Positions 50,238-62,277 of a stretch of 64,000 nucleotides of DNA are shown in pieces. Below the pieces are notes generated by a model that worked only from the letters and a program-made list of their open reading frames with translations, had not been told where the DNA came from and searched no databases. The translations under genes were made by a program, and so were the position numbers. The stretch comes from Amyelois transitella (lineage: Eukaryota > Arthropoda > Insecta > Lepidoptera > Pyralidae): the NCBI RefSeq assembly GCF_032362555.1, contig NC_083520.1, positions 8,680,001 through 8,744,000 of the forward strand, read 5' to 3'. The first letter of the stretch is position 1. Every line of letters begins with the position of its first letter.

Positions 50238-50486
50238 CGATAGGTCAAAACTATCGATAGCATCTATCTTGTCGCTACTATCGACATGTCAACACTATCG
50301 ATAGTATCGATCGAATTCAAATCAAATTTCTTTCTTTTTCTCAACACAAACTTAAGTCAAAATATTTACAGAAAGTTAACTATAACTATACATCATCATC
50401 GATAGCATGGTTGTCTAAGATACTGTTGTACCAAACTGAACTAGGCCTACCGAAAGTCAACTATCGATAATAAAATTATCGATAGT
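50238..50486. promoter_or_regulatory. Cluster of TATCGATA octamers
   Basis: Exact TATCGATA at 50252-50259, 50296-50303, 50462-50469 and 50477-50484, plus near matches (ctcgatag, ctatcgac, catcgata). The last two form the hairpin ctatcgataat-aaa-attatcgatag. TATCGATA is the DRE site bound by DREF in Drosophila. Whether it acts so here is inference. Confidence 0.5.
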
Positions 50487-50979
50487 TTGGCAACGCTAAA
50501 GCATACCTATAAAAGCATTTTAACGATCACATCATCGTAGCAAGTGGAAAGCTATAGTCTCTACCTACCCTTCCGGGAAAAGGCATGTCATAAGTACCTA
50601 TGTATATCGGTCATTTGAGGTTATATGCAAATTAACTGCACATTTACAGCCTAATACCAGCCATTACATTCATAGTGGCCTTTTCACATTGTATCGTTGG
50701 TCAGACTGTTATTTTCATACTTTCTATTTGATGGTCATACTAAGGCCATAAAATCGGGCCTTGACCGTGAAGAAACGACATTATCTCTATCAACGTAGCT
50801 AATTTCAATTTAAATACTGCTGTTGGCTGTTAGTTAAAAAAAAAGTTTAAAATAGTAACTGTTATTTGGGAAACTTGCGGTCAGTGGTCCATCAGTGGTC
50901 AAAACGTCACGCACAGGGTCAATTTCTACTGCGGCCGTAACTAAACATGATCTAATCATGATAAGATTAATGATTCATT

Positions 50980-51168
50980 CATACATACAATCATGTCTAT
51001 ATCCCTTGAGGGGTAGACAGAGCCTACAGTCTTAAAAGACTGATTGTTAGACTGAAGAAGAATTCCAAGTTTATAAGTATATCCCTTAGTCGCCTTTTAC
51101 GACATCCATTGGAACGAGATGGAGTGGTCCTATTCTTTTTTTCTATAGAAGCCGGAAACCACACGGCG
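50980..51168 (-). repeat. 270-bp-family retroposon, internal deletion
   Basis: Tail, tatcccttgaggggtagaca, then a jump to agaagaattccaagtttata and the 5' end aagccggaaaccacacgg. The middle, about 70 bp, is missing. Confidence 0.82.
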
Positions 51169-51399
51169 CCAATAGAGAAAAAAGAATAAATAACATGATT
51201 TCCAGGATCTTCGTCGTAATAGAAAGAACCCGAGCTACTCTCCAGAAAGGCGAGTACGCAAGGACTATATAAGTGGTTTTATTGAATTATCAGTATAATG
51301 GAAATATCTACTGGATGGATGTAGTAACACAAAATTGAAATTCATAGAAATTTACGACGTCGCGCTCGTGAAAGCGGCCATTACAATCTGAAATATATA

Positions 51400-51752
51400 T
51401 TCGGCGCTCATTATAAATTGCATTAGATGCAGGTACCATGTAACACATCACATAATTAGCGATAAATTATAATTAGCGCATGCGCAGTACTGAAGGCGAA
51501 TTTCTTAATGAGGAAAAGGAAAGTTCTTCGTATGTAATTTTATCGCATATTTTGTGTACATAGTTGTGTTTTGTTACGCAATCGTGTAGTTTACGCGGGT
51601 TTTAATTAGTAATTTTTTTTATTGTTAAATCATCGGGCTGCGAATTATGACATTCTATTTTTAAAGGTGCTGTTGCTAATTTTGTGTTACCAACTTAGAA
51701 ATCTGAATAGTTTTGCTTTTTTAATTTTTGTTTTACTGTTTTAGGTAAGTAC
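51400..51752 (+). promoter_or_regulatory. Candidate promoter and first exon
   Basis: gcgcatgcgcagtactga at about 51477-51494 is a strong NRF-1 (Drosophila Ewg)-type site. Some 250 bp later a donor-like ttttag|gtaagtacc occurs at about 51744, with no open reading frame between. It may start an unseen plus-strand transcript. Confidence 0.3.
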
Positions 51753-52134
51753 CTACCTACTGCTTTTTTTTTTAATTGTTGTTGTACTCGTATCGTATAT
51801 AACTATTTCTCAGGGTAGTATGTTGTATTTATAAAGTCATTAAGTTTGTGTTATGTAAATAATAAGTATTTTGTAAAGTAATGTAAATGATTGGTCGACC
51901 ATAAAGTTGACTTTATGGTTGTCTATTGTCTACCCAATTCGGATATTGCGAGAATTTGATCAAAGGGTTTTGCAAAAGTAAACAATTGAAATAAACTTCA
52001 GTAACAGTCTTCTATTAATTTATAACTAAATGTATTTTTTCAATAAAAAACCCTATTGTTTTTCTAAAAATTAATATAAACAATATTCTTAGCTCTAGTC
52101 TGGTACTGAAATTGTATCTAAAAAAATTGAATAT

Positions 52135-52170
52135 ATTAAAGTCGGTCACCGTATGGTGACCGACTTTAAT
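52135..52170. repeat. Perfect 16-bp hairpin, 4-nt loop
   Basis: attaaagtcggtcacc, loop gtat, then the exact reverse complement. It has a transcription-stop-like shape but no gene context. Confidence 0.9.
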
Positions 52171-52964
52171 TTGATTAATCGAGTGTGTCGTAGAATCGAT
52201 CAATTATCATGTTTGATCAACTAGTTTACTGATAACAGAAGCGGGACAGTGGGATTACGATAACGTCGTGATTTTTATCATTCGTCTGCCTTGTAACATA
52301 AATATATATCATTTGATGTAGGGATGATTTTATGATGAATTAGGTCCTAGGCTGGATATATTTTTCCAGTTTAGGATTAGGATTTGAGTAACCTAACTTA
52401 CAAGGTGAAAAGGTTACAAAAACTAAGCAAAAATAACATTAAAAAAACAAAACAATAAATGCTAGTAAAAAAAATAACGTTATCTATACTTACCTACTAA
52501 TATAATTTCTTTTTAAGTAGCAAATAACGAAGCAGATTGCGTACGGTGCGGTGTTTCTTGCTTTTGTGATTAACAAAAGCAAATCTCGTAATATTTTCCA
52601 ATTCTATAATAAACCACATGAGAGCGACCATTGATACGCTAATGTTTAACGCATTATGTCGGCCATAACGTAATGTTGTTGTTATAATGTGCGGGCCGCG
52701 GTGAAAGCATAATAATCGAATTAGTGTTTAAGGAGCGTTGACCTCCACTGTATGCACCTACTTGTGTGATCTCAGAAATGTCTATGTCAATGGCAAAATA
52801 ATATTCATTATTATTTATTTATTAAAAAAATATATATATTTTCCTAAAATCTATATATTTTTTAAAAAGTATATAGATTTCCTAAAATCGATGAAATTGC
52901 AGTCTGTAGTACAGTATTACACCTAGTTAGTTAGTATTACACCTAAATCAATTGGTTTAATCAC

Positions 52965-53144
52965 TACATAGTATAAAACAAAGTCGCTATTTTAGTCTGT
53001 TTGTCTGTATGCTTAAATCTTTAAAATTACGCAACGGATTTTGATGCGGTTTTTTGTAACAGGTAGAGTGATTCAAGAGGAAGGTTTTTATATGTAATTT
53101 TTTCCGAATTTTGCACCCGTGCGAAGCCGGGGCGGGTCGCTAGT
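52965..53144 (+). mobile_element. Non-autonomous Helitron-like element, copy 2
   Basis: Nearly identical to 16713-16886, with a few extra bases (acaaagtcgc; gtaattttttccg). It ends gcgggtcgctagt. Confidence 0.68.
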
Positions 53145-54800
53145 CAATCATAAACCAAAGAACATATCTCTGTTGTAGTGATTTTGTGAAAAGGATGGAA
53201 GTGCGTAACAGGAAGCCGAAGAAGCGCATTAGTTCACATGTTTTTCTTGTCACATTGATATGACGTGTATAATCAGCTAAAAAATAAAACAATTGCGCAG
53301 GAGAGAAAGTAGAGATAAGATATGCAATAATCACTATTATTATGATTTAGGTTAGGTCATGCGAATTACAAATAAATGTAAATAATACGACATTTCTTAT
53401 CATGGCAATCATTGTTTTCATTATTATCTGTCACCCAAACAAACTCATTTCACTTATTTATCGATATATCTTCAATGATTTATAGTTTTCCAAAATGTTA
53501 TTTATAGATTTTAGATAATTTGGTGATTAAAATATGAAAACAGGAAAACTCTAGTCATTGGTATTACCATTTTTACACTATTTTGGTATTTTATTACACA
53601 ATTTTTTTTTCTGTCATCTCTATTTTTCACCAATACTCAGTTAGGAAGTGTTAGATACATTTTGTTTTTAAACTGAAGTATACGAAGAATAATGTCTTTA
53701 CACTATAGTGGTATATGTATGTCTAAATGATGGGATTGAAATTCCGAGATAGTGAATGGTCCATGGCTATCATCATCTAAAAGGATCTTTAGCGTATCCC
53801 TTGATTCACTTTTACATTCTGCATATTCTGCTGGAGACAGAAGCAGGAGGAACGCATCATGTTTTTACTTCGCTACTAGACTTGCATGGTGGTTTTAGTT
53901 TTTTTTTTAAATTAAGGTGTCTACCTGTGGCGGTTTTTGAGAAAATCTAATGTTATTTTAAAACAAATAATACCTACTTTACAAATACAAAAGCAGTGAA
54001 ATTTGCAGGAGTGAAGTTTTCACCGGTGTCGAAAGCGAGAGTTTGCGAATATTGCCTGGTAATGCTGATAATTGTCACCTAACTTTCTGTTGGAGATGTT
54101 TTTAAGTGTAGTTTCATCAATGAGAAATCTTTTGAAAAATAATGTAACTACCAACCTAAAAATAATATTTAGATTGTCAAATGTTTTTGTTTATTTTTAT
54201 TATGAGATATGTTTATCGTAAGTAATATGTTTAAAAAGGACATGGTGAGACATATACTACGGACGAAACTATAGAATTTATTTTTTATAATAACGTAGTA
54301 AATACATAAAATGTACTCATTAAATTACGTGATGCACTTACCTATGTCTCAAAATTAATTTTTTTGTATTTATTAAATCTTTGAATATTCAATGGTAACG
54401 TAGTCGAATAGGTAATGGAGAGTTACGATCGTTTTTAAGCAAGCTATTATTTCTAGCGAGTCGGTTATTGAAACAAAACAATATTTAGTACACACTCAAG
54501 GGCATTTTTGGGCAACAAAAAGTCAAATCGATTCGTTCCACTCACGGCCTCGACCAGCGGATCTCCCAATTTTCACAAACTGGTGTCCATTGTCTTAACT
54601 CCTAAACTCTCGACTCAATTCGTTGTTCTGAACGGTTAGTTGCAATTACATTGTATTGGTTTTGAGTCTCAAATCTGTTTGTGTTTTGTGGCGACATATT
54701 ATACGCCATTGTAAATAAATTAAAGGTTTAAGAAAACCACTTGACAGAATTTCGTCATAGTGCATCGTATTCTTTTCCTAAAACCCTTTTTTATTGAGGG
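53145..54800. other. AT-rich DNA with a possible old retroposon relic
   Basis: Around 53720-53830, taaatgatgggattgaaatt, atggtccatggctatcatc and agcgtatcccttgattcact look like a heavily decayed minus-sense copy of the 270-bp family. Nothing else is supported. Confidence 0.35.
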
Positions 54801-54814
54801 AGTCGTGATTTTTT

Positions 54815-55066
54815 TTAGTCGGGATTAAATGCTAAATCGCATCTATTAAGGATCTTGCGGATTTTAGTGTTATACAACCTTCGACACAACATCGTCGGCA
54901 GCGTGGTTCCCCAGGCATAATGCATAACATCTAGCCTGGTGAAAGATCTTCCCTTTGGTGGTGGTACAGCCCGTATTATCGATTCTGCTACTTCACTCTG
55001 GGTATTACCTGCTGCTTTGCTCTCGTCATTAGTATTCCAAAAATTAACGTTAGACGATCGTGTCAA
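54815..55066 (-). other. Unidentified open frame, probably transposon-derived
   Basis: A minus-strand frame of 84 codons includes SSNVNFWNTNDESKAAGN and SFTRLDVMHYAWGTTLPTML. It has no ATG at its start, and a TGA lies six codons upstream. The opposite strand is also open here, as is common in GC-richer transposon DNA. I do not recognise the family. Confidence 0.3.
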
Positions 55067-55495
55067 TTCCTGTCGTGATCATTTTCAGGAAACTCTAAAG
55101 AGGCATTCAAATTCAGTGTATGTGAGATCGTTTCAAACAACCATAAGGCAATAATGTGGGAGAGACAGAGACAAAATAAGTTGTCAATTCCGATATTTTT
55201 TACGTCAAACCCGTATTATCTCTATCATTGTTGCAATTTTTTTTGTTTTAAATTTAAAAAAAAATTTAGTTGTCAATCTCAAAAAATCGAAATTACTATA
55301 AATTTACGACGCCACATCACGGACTTCCGTAACACCACGATACAACGCCACACATAATGGAAACCTTGAGAGCTGACCGACATCTGGTCCGCGGGTTTAA
55401 AGCAGAACCAATCGTGCGTTGTACGCCCTTACATCACACCGTTTTTGTTTAAGTACTTCGCACAAAGATGAATATTGATCTGGATCATGGATACT

Positions 55496-55756
55496 GGTGA
55501 TGCCGTGTGGTTCCCGGCAGCAATATAAAAAAGAATAGGAACACTCCATCTCATTTCCCGTGAATGTCGTAAGAGGCGACTAAGAGATAGGCTTTTAAAC
55601 TTGGAATTCTTATTTTGGGCGATGGACTAGCAACCTGTCACTTTTTGAATCTCAATTCTATCATAAAGCCAAGCAGCTAAACGTGGCCTGTCAGTCTCTT
55701 CAGGACTGTTGGCCCTGTCTACCCCGCAAGGGATATAGACGTGATAATATGTATGT
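55496..55756 (+). repeat. 270-bp-family retroposon, full length with TSD
   Basis: From ggtgatgccgtgtggttccc to a gtatgt tail, flanked by the exact 12-bp direct repeat atcatggatact at 55484-55495 and 55757-55768. Confidence 0.93.
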
Positions 55757-55908
55757 ATCATGGATACTAACAAATAGTAGTAATTCACGTAAGGTACTAT
55801 AAGTTTTGTTGGCTTTAGTTGCTACTCGTAATAACTGTAATGTTTATCGATACTTCCCTATGTATATATTTTTAAATTCAAAATTTTCGAATGCACTGTT
55901 TTTTTTTA

Positions 55909-56140
55909 TACGTGACAAATTACACAGATTGAGTTAGCCTCGAAGTAAGTTCGAAACATGTGTTACGAGATACTAACTCAACGATAAAAAATTAAATAAT
56001 TAATATTTAGATAGATAAAAATCCTAGACCCAGAGCAAGCAGAGAAAGTTCGTTTCTCATCATGCCCTGACCGGGATTCGAACCCGGGACCTCCGGTGTC
56101 ACAGACAAGCATATTAACGCTGCGCCACAGAGGCTGTCAA
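55909..56140 (-). repeat. tRNA-derived SINE
   Basis: Inverted relative of 47008-47240: attgagttagcctcgaagta, gttacgagatactaactcaa, and the tRNA-like head ccgggattcgaacccgggac with cgctgcgccacagagg. Confidence 0.85.
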
Positions 56141-56699
56141 CGGATTATATGGATTTTGGAAAAATATTGCAGCTAATTTATGCTCAAACATAGGATTCTT
56201 TTTGGACACTTTGACACGGAAGCTTATGCCTTAGCAAAATATAAGTATTTCTTTCTAGTTTGTATAGACATGTTTTTGTTGAGAACTTTCGTCCAACTTT
56301 ACGAAATTTTGGCTTAGGTACGATAACTTTTTTTAATTGAAATATCTCATATTTACGGACTACAGAGCAAACAGTTGCAAATTAATTAAAATCACATATA
56401 ACATAGATATTACAAAAATACCGCATACCACATTGAAACGGCAATATTAGGCGGAAGGAAATAATATGACATGTGTCTTTGATAGGACATTGAGGTACGT
56501 AGCATAGTCGACACGCCTATTTATTTATGTGTATGGTGTCGACCTTTCATATCAAACACCAGCTTTTGCCTTATACATAACCAAAGATAATATAAGTACT
56601 TATACCAAATGTGACTTTTGGATGTTTGTTCGTTGTGATAAATTTCTAGGTATTCGAAATGTGATGATCAAACTGTTTATTGCTTTTTCCTTTCTTATT

Positions 56700-56857
56700 A
56701 GCGATGGGATGTTACTCGTACTATTTGAATTTAAATTCCATTACAAAGCCATACAGTTGAATGTGGCCTTTCAGTCTTTTGAAGACTGTTGGCTCTGTGT
56801 ACCCCGCAAGGGATATAGACGTAACTATATGTATGTATCTAAAGCGTCATGTAACTT
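56700..56857 (+). repeat. 270-bp-family retroposon, 5'-truncated
   Basis: gcgatgggatgttactcgta, ttcagtcttttgaagactgt, accccgcaagggatatagac and a tatgtatgta tail. Confidence 0.82.
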
Positions 56858-57175
56858 TTTCTCTTGACTGTACCTACATACATACATGTCGATTAGCGCA
56901 TGTTTTTCATCTTTATTGTAACATAAAACTCTGTGTTGTGAATGCTTTCCTATGAGATAATGCATCGCAATCTAGAAGCTGAGAATGAATGGAGGTTGCA
57001 CGTTAAAATTAATGAAATTAATAATAGAGCTCTTGGAAATTACGTACATATTATTATATTATCATAGCAAGACCATTAATCAAATCAATAAATCAAAATC
57101 CAATGCAATACAAAACAATCCGACGCGCCAAGAAAGAAAATAATGAAGTTATGGAATAAGATTATAATTCAAAGG

Positions 57176-57206
57176 ACGCAAGGGATATAGACGTGATTAT
57201 ATGAAA
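57176..57206 (+). repeat. 270-bp-family retroposon, tiny 3' fragment
   Basis: acgcaagggatatagacgtg then attatatg. Only the last 30 bases are left. Confidence 0.55.
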
Positions 57207-57559
57207 ATTAAATTTCTTTTTTTTGTTCTCCATTTTAGATAAAGCCTTAGTTTTACATATATACATAATTATTACGCTCCTTTCCCGAAGGCTTTTGCGT
57301 GCTACAATCCCTGTACGCTTCTTTCGATTATTTGTTTTTATTTTTTAATAATTTGATTGCGTTTGAATCCTCAATCTATTGGTAAGTGGTGGTGGTGGTA
57401 AGCAAGTTGAGGCCTGAGGTGGTGCATGTAAGCTCAAATAATGCCATTTTACTCTTACCTTTAAATTCCCAAGTTGTATGTATCCGGGAAAAGAAAGAAA
57501 GCAACTTAGGAACTCTTAAGATTTTAATTCTGTAATTCTCTTACATTATATTTTTATAG

Positions 57560-57665
57560 TGCCGTGTGATTCCCGGGACCTATAGAAAAAAGAATAGAAC
57601 CATTCCATCTCTCTCCCATGAATGTCTACCCTACAAGGGGTATAGACGTGATTATATGTATGTAT
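57560..57665 (+). repeat. 270-bp-family retroposon, internal deletion
   Basis: gtgccgtgtgattcccggga, cattccatctctctcccatg, then directly ctaccctacaaggggtatag and the tail. Possible 9-bp flanking repeat tatattttt. Confidence 0.78.
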
Positions 57666-58239
57666 ATATTTTTTCTAAAAAGCATATTAGAATACTAGAA
57701 AAACATCCGAGATTCCAACTCTCACGGCGGGTATGTCTACCTGTCGACACTTGCAATCTCCATTTACGATTCTCAGCTCATTTCTATTCATTAGGTTGGC
57801 GAAGAGCGTCAGTAAAAGTAATCAAATCATGTGGTACCATTGTTCGCGGGATCGCGATCTTTCGTTCACATTATGTAGCTGATGATCGTGCGATGAAATC
57901 ATTTAACATTATTTAATGGGCAAGTCGCAGGCGCAGAATTTCAGTGCGGAAATTAACCTTCAGATTTTATAACATTTTGTTACATAAACCCCCTACCTTT
58001 TTTGCAATGGTTTTGAATTGTATTTGACATTGTTTTGGTTCCTTGGCGACTTTAAAGTGTAAACACTTATTTTCATTTTTTATTTTAAACTGGACTCTCT
58101 TAGTCCATTTGTCTCTACCTCTTTGGCTTCATCACAATCAACTTTAGATAATTAAGATATTAAATAAAAATATACAGAATGGTCTCTGCCGCCTCTTGAG
58201 TGAAACAGTTATAAGTATTGTAAGATAGTGGATGATATT

Positions 58240-58930
58240 CACTCCTGGATCATGGTAACAGGCAACCCAGGAAGAATTGCTGCTAAAGGAGGACAAACAC
58301 CAGAAGGATAGTGGAAATTTTTGGATATATATTAGGTTAATTTTTTTGGATAATCAAAGATCCCGTAGAAGCCAAACCCAGTAAACAGCATCGTTCAAAA
58401 CGTAAATATATTCTCTTAATTATCCATGTCAGGAAAAAATTCTAACAGCATTTTCTAAAGCGGGAAAGTAGTCCACAGTTCTCACTACTATATCAAACCG
58501 TCCAGTTCAGACTAATGGTGTAGAATAGAAACTAACTGTGTGCCTAAAGAGGAGAGAAGATTTCCCTCGTTGGCCGATATTCTGGCCTAGTTTTTTTTTC
58601 TTAGAAAACATATTGCAAGAGACGCGATAATGCGGTTCAATTAAAGTTCCATAGAGTCTCGGGTTTATTTATTTCAATCGTTAACTATCCCAGTATAGGC
58701 AAGACTATCATTCTAACGGATAAAAAAAAAAAAATTATAAAATAGAGTTCTAGTTGTCCTATATGCCAAGTGGCCAGAACTCAAAATGTGGTGTGTGATT
58801 CGTCATTAAAAAGTAGACTTCAATTTGACTTCCAAACTCAAAAATTTTGATCGGAAAGGAATTATACATTGATAATTCATTTTTAAATAGCGTTTATTCT
58901 TGCGGAAAAGCAAAGGAATCTTAGTTTAAA
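58240..58930 (+). pseudogene. Possible decayed mariner-like transposase
   Basis: Translation in shifting frames gives pieces such as EAKPSKQHRSKRKYILLI and IETNCVPKEE, which resemble the middle of mariner transposases, with many stops. The match is weak and was judged by eye. Confidence 0.25.
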
Positions 58931-60077
58931 GCAGCTATCATCTATGGTATCAAAAAATTAGTTTCTAATATCATAGTGCTCTTTTATTATTTAAACTTGT
59001 TGTTTAACCCTATACAAGCTGGTTGTACAAAGTAATAAGTTAATTAATGGTTAGTAAAACTGTTATAATGTCGTTATTAGCACAGAACAGTAGTTAGTTT
59101 CATGATAGCGTTTATTAAGTATATTCTCTCTTAAATTATAAGCACTCTTCGTAACATTCTTACTCCATATATTGGTCAATTGCTTGCAATTTCGCTATGT
59201 TTTTGTGTAATGCACATTGAAGTAACTTGAAGGACTTTTTAATACTATTTCTAATTACGACCCTCCAATTTAATACTTTATCTTAGTTTCCACACCTTCA
59301 TATTTAGCCTTTCGAGTTCTAGAGTGAATGAAGCCACTTCAAGAAGATATAAAAATACGTTCTTAACCGCTGAGTTATGATGATTTAATCATATTCTTTT
59401 GTTTCATAATAACTCAAATACCTTCTTAAGTTTCCAATAACAGTTCGGGTGGGTGGTAGTGGTATAAAACGTGATCCGAGTAATAATAATGTCAGTCTGT
59501 CTGTGAGAACATGCGCTGTTTACTGCTTCGGTTAGCAAGGGATAAATTCAAAGTTCATTGACAGGCAGTACTCGGCGTTAAACAAAAAACTGGCATGGCA
59601 AGCCTAACCCACTCATACATTATTAAATTACGAAGCGAACTTTTTAACACGTGGTCGGGTTAATATTGCCAGGATTAAAAAAATGACGAATTTAATTCTT
59701 TAGTTTTTTTTTATTGCAAACTTAAACATTTAATTATTGTTGTTAAATTATAATGATTTTCTTTATAATCTAGTTTCAAAATTACACTTCTATATTTCCC
59801 GCCAACTACTCTATAAAAAAACTGGAAATACTTACTTCAATATGATTAGAATTCAATCTTATCATGTTCTTAACATAATAAATTCCGCACACGTTGTGAA
59901 TATAAAATACTTGAACGAACTTTTTGAAGACAGAAATTACGATTATTTTATGTACCGCAGGTATTATTTTATGTTAAAATGTAACTATTCCACAGAAGAC
60001 TCAAACTGACTATTCTACAACAAAGCACCTAAACTTTTGTCACATCTTATGGACTAGCCTCACAAACAATGAACAAT
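58931..60077. other. AT-rich DNA, no gene supported
   Basis: A 90-codon plus-strand frame at 59737-60009 (includes HVVNIKYLNELFEDRNYDYF) has no recognisable features and a very AT-rich composition. I do not call it a gene. Confidence 0.35.
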
Positions 60078-60080
60078 TTC

Positions 60081-60150
60081 ACGCGGGACTTGAACCCGTG
60101 ATCTCTGAGACATAAAGCCGACTCATTCACCACTGAACCAGAAGACTCCA
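60081..60150 (-). repeat. tRNA-like SINE head or decayed tRNA
   Basis: On the minus strand, ctggttcagtggtgaatgag (A-box region) and cacgggttcaagtcccgcg (B-box and T-stem). The acceptor stem does not close well, so this is more likely a SINE head. Confidence 0.5.
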
Positions 60151-61117
60151 GTCTTTGCAACTTTCATTGCTGACGGCACATAATGTATGTAACGAGCTTA
60201 CCGTAATTTCCATCACTAGAACAACATAACGGATTCGGCACGCGTTTACAAATACAATGTATTACATTTACACAAAACATTCAATGGATTCTTCTTTTTG
60301 TACTGTTTCAATAAATAAATACCGCTCAATAGTTTTTTTTCCAAAACAGAAAGTTTTTGACAGATTTTGATAAAATTTACCACAGAGACTAGACCTTTAG
60401 GAGTGATGACGTAAAATGTTGTTTTATATAAAAACCAAGTCTCGAACTTTGTGGATAGGCCAACTGTGTCAAAGACAAGCATAAAAATCTAAATAATGTA
60501 AGAAAAGACAACAGGAATGATGATATGACACGTGGTCACATACAATTTTCTTCGCAGCAATTAAATTGTAAGAAATTCAGAATTCAGATGCAAAATGATA
60601 AGGTTAGGGTGTCACAACCATTAGTAATACGACGTCACATTCACCAGGTAATCACCACTTCCATAATATTATGATATTCTCAATTCTATGACTATGTCAC
60701 AAATACAACTCAGACTTTATTGGACCTACAACAGGTGAACTACATTTGCAAGTGATCCGTTGAGCCAAAATTAAATCAAGACTTGTTAATTGACTGACAC
60801 TGATTCAGTGTAATGTTGGTGGTGATTTGACTTGTACAGTAATTGTGTTAATAGGTGGTAATTATTCGGTGGAATGTTTTGACTATGCTTTTAATTAGAT
60901 CGGTCTAAAAAGATTATGCTCTTAATGGAGTTAGATTCACACTCTTTTATGGTTTTTGTACCCCTTTTTTAGGTCAGGAGCATCGTTAACTTGCAAGGTT
61001 TGTGGAATAGTATCGGTTCCTGTGGGTGCTAGCCTTTAATTGTTGCCCAGAATATTTTTGCGCACGAAATAAAAGTTTACAGATCGAGAAATAGGCAGAA
61101 AGGTATTCTTGGAGAGA

Positions 61118-61303
61118 AAAATCATGTATTAGTACACTATAAATACACTACGGGAACTCTGGGATAATAAGTAGCCTATGTGTTATTCTACCCACATACC
61201 AAATATCGTAATCGGTTTAGCAGTTTTTTCGTGAAAGAGTAACAAACATCCATGCTGACATCCTGACATACAAACTGTCGCATTTATAATATTAGTAGGA
61301 TAG
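61118..61303 (-). mobile_element. Helitron-like fragment, inverted
   Basis: On the minus strand it begins tcctactaatattataaatg, with ttactctttcacgaaaaaac and ggtatgtgggtagaataaca. It is related to 26690-26920, with its 3' CTAG end missing. Confidence 0.6.
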
Positions 61304-61688
61304 GATCTTCGTATAAAATATTACTTGGAATTGGTGATTTTTTTTACAAAATCATTTGGAAATATGAATGATAATTTTGCTTATCAACAAAACACAAGAT
61401 GATGATGGATGAACCCACCACGAGAGAGAATTTAATACGATCTTGATCAGAAACTGATGCTAGGATGTGCAATATCTAGTGATACATACGACCAATTAGA
61501 CTTTTTGTATCCTCATAATATAAGTTAGTACTAGAAAGGATAAAAAGTGAGAGGAACATGCCCTTGACATTTTTTGCGTAGGCGTTTACACTGCGCGCTT
61601 TCTTTGAGCAATGAGTAACGTTTGTTATGAATTAGCGGAGGTGTATGATGACACAAATCCAAGCTATGAAGCTAAGTATATAGTTTAT

Positions 61689-61718
61689 TAAGCTAAAGTT
61701 AAGAAAAACTTTAGCTTA
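61689..61718. repeat. 12-bp perfect hairpin, 6-nt loop
   Basis: taagctaaagtt, loop aagaaa, then aactttagctta. Confidence 0.8.
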
Positions 61719-62277
61719 GTTGCTGATGTTGGATCGCGACGAAAAGGTAGTATTTTGACGAGTTGCATGGCAAATCTTTAATTACCTAAAAATATTATTT
61801 GTTTTAAGTAATTTCAACATTATTTGAAGATGTAATAAGCCATTGGATCAATATTATTTTATTTTAGTACTATTAAGGTTCTCAGTTGACCCTGTAAGTA
61901 GGTATGAGAAGGTTGGAATATATAGTCGTCTTCACTTTGTTATCATCTTTAGCTTCGTTATCTTTTTGTACCAAACGCATAATTTTCCAAGTATTCATAT
62001 CTGTGTAAATCTCGACAGTTTTACTTTCAAAATTATCTTATTTGCTTATATCATGAACGTACTTTAGAACTCTAAAAAGGATACAAATAGACTTAAATCT
62101 GTGGCATGCACTTCGCTTGGCACCGACAAAGCACAATCGTGACTCGACTCCATTGCAACATGCAGTACTTAGCCACGTTTAAAAGTGAAGGTGAACAAAA
62201 TGTCGACCTGATTGAGACTTAAGGGGAGTGCAATATTAGAACAATATTTGTTTAATAAGTAGCAGTTTTATAGACTG

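Noticed and set aside
56529..56955. Frames of 112 and 64 codons ending in CVPRKGYRRNYMYV-like peptides
   Set aside because: These peptides are translations of the 3' end of the 270-bp repeat (accccgcaagggatatagac); similar strings recur at other copies.
60081..60150. Functional tRNA gene on the minus strand
   Set aside because: The B-box and T-stem look right, but the acceptor stem and anticodon arm do not close convincingly, so a SINE head is more likely.
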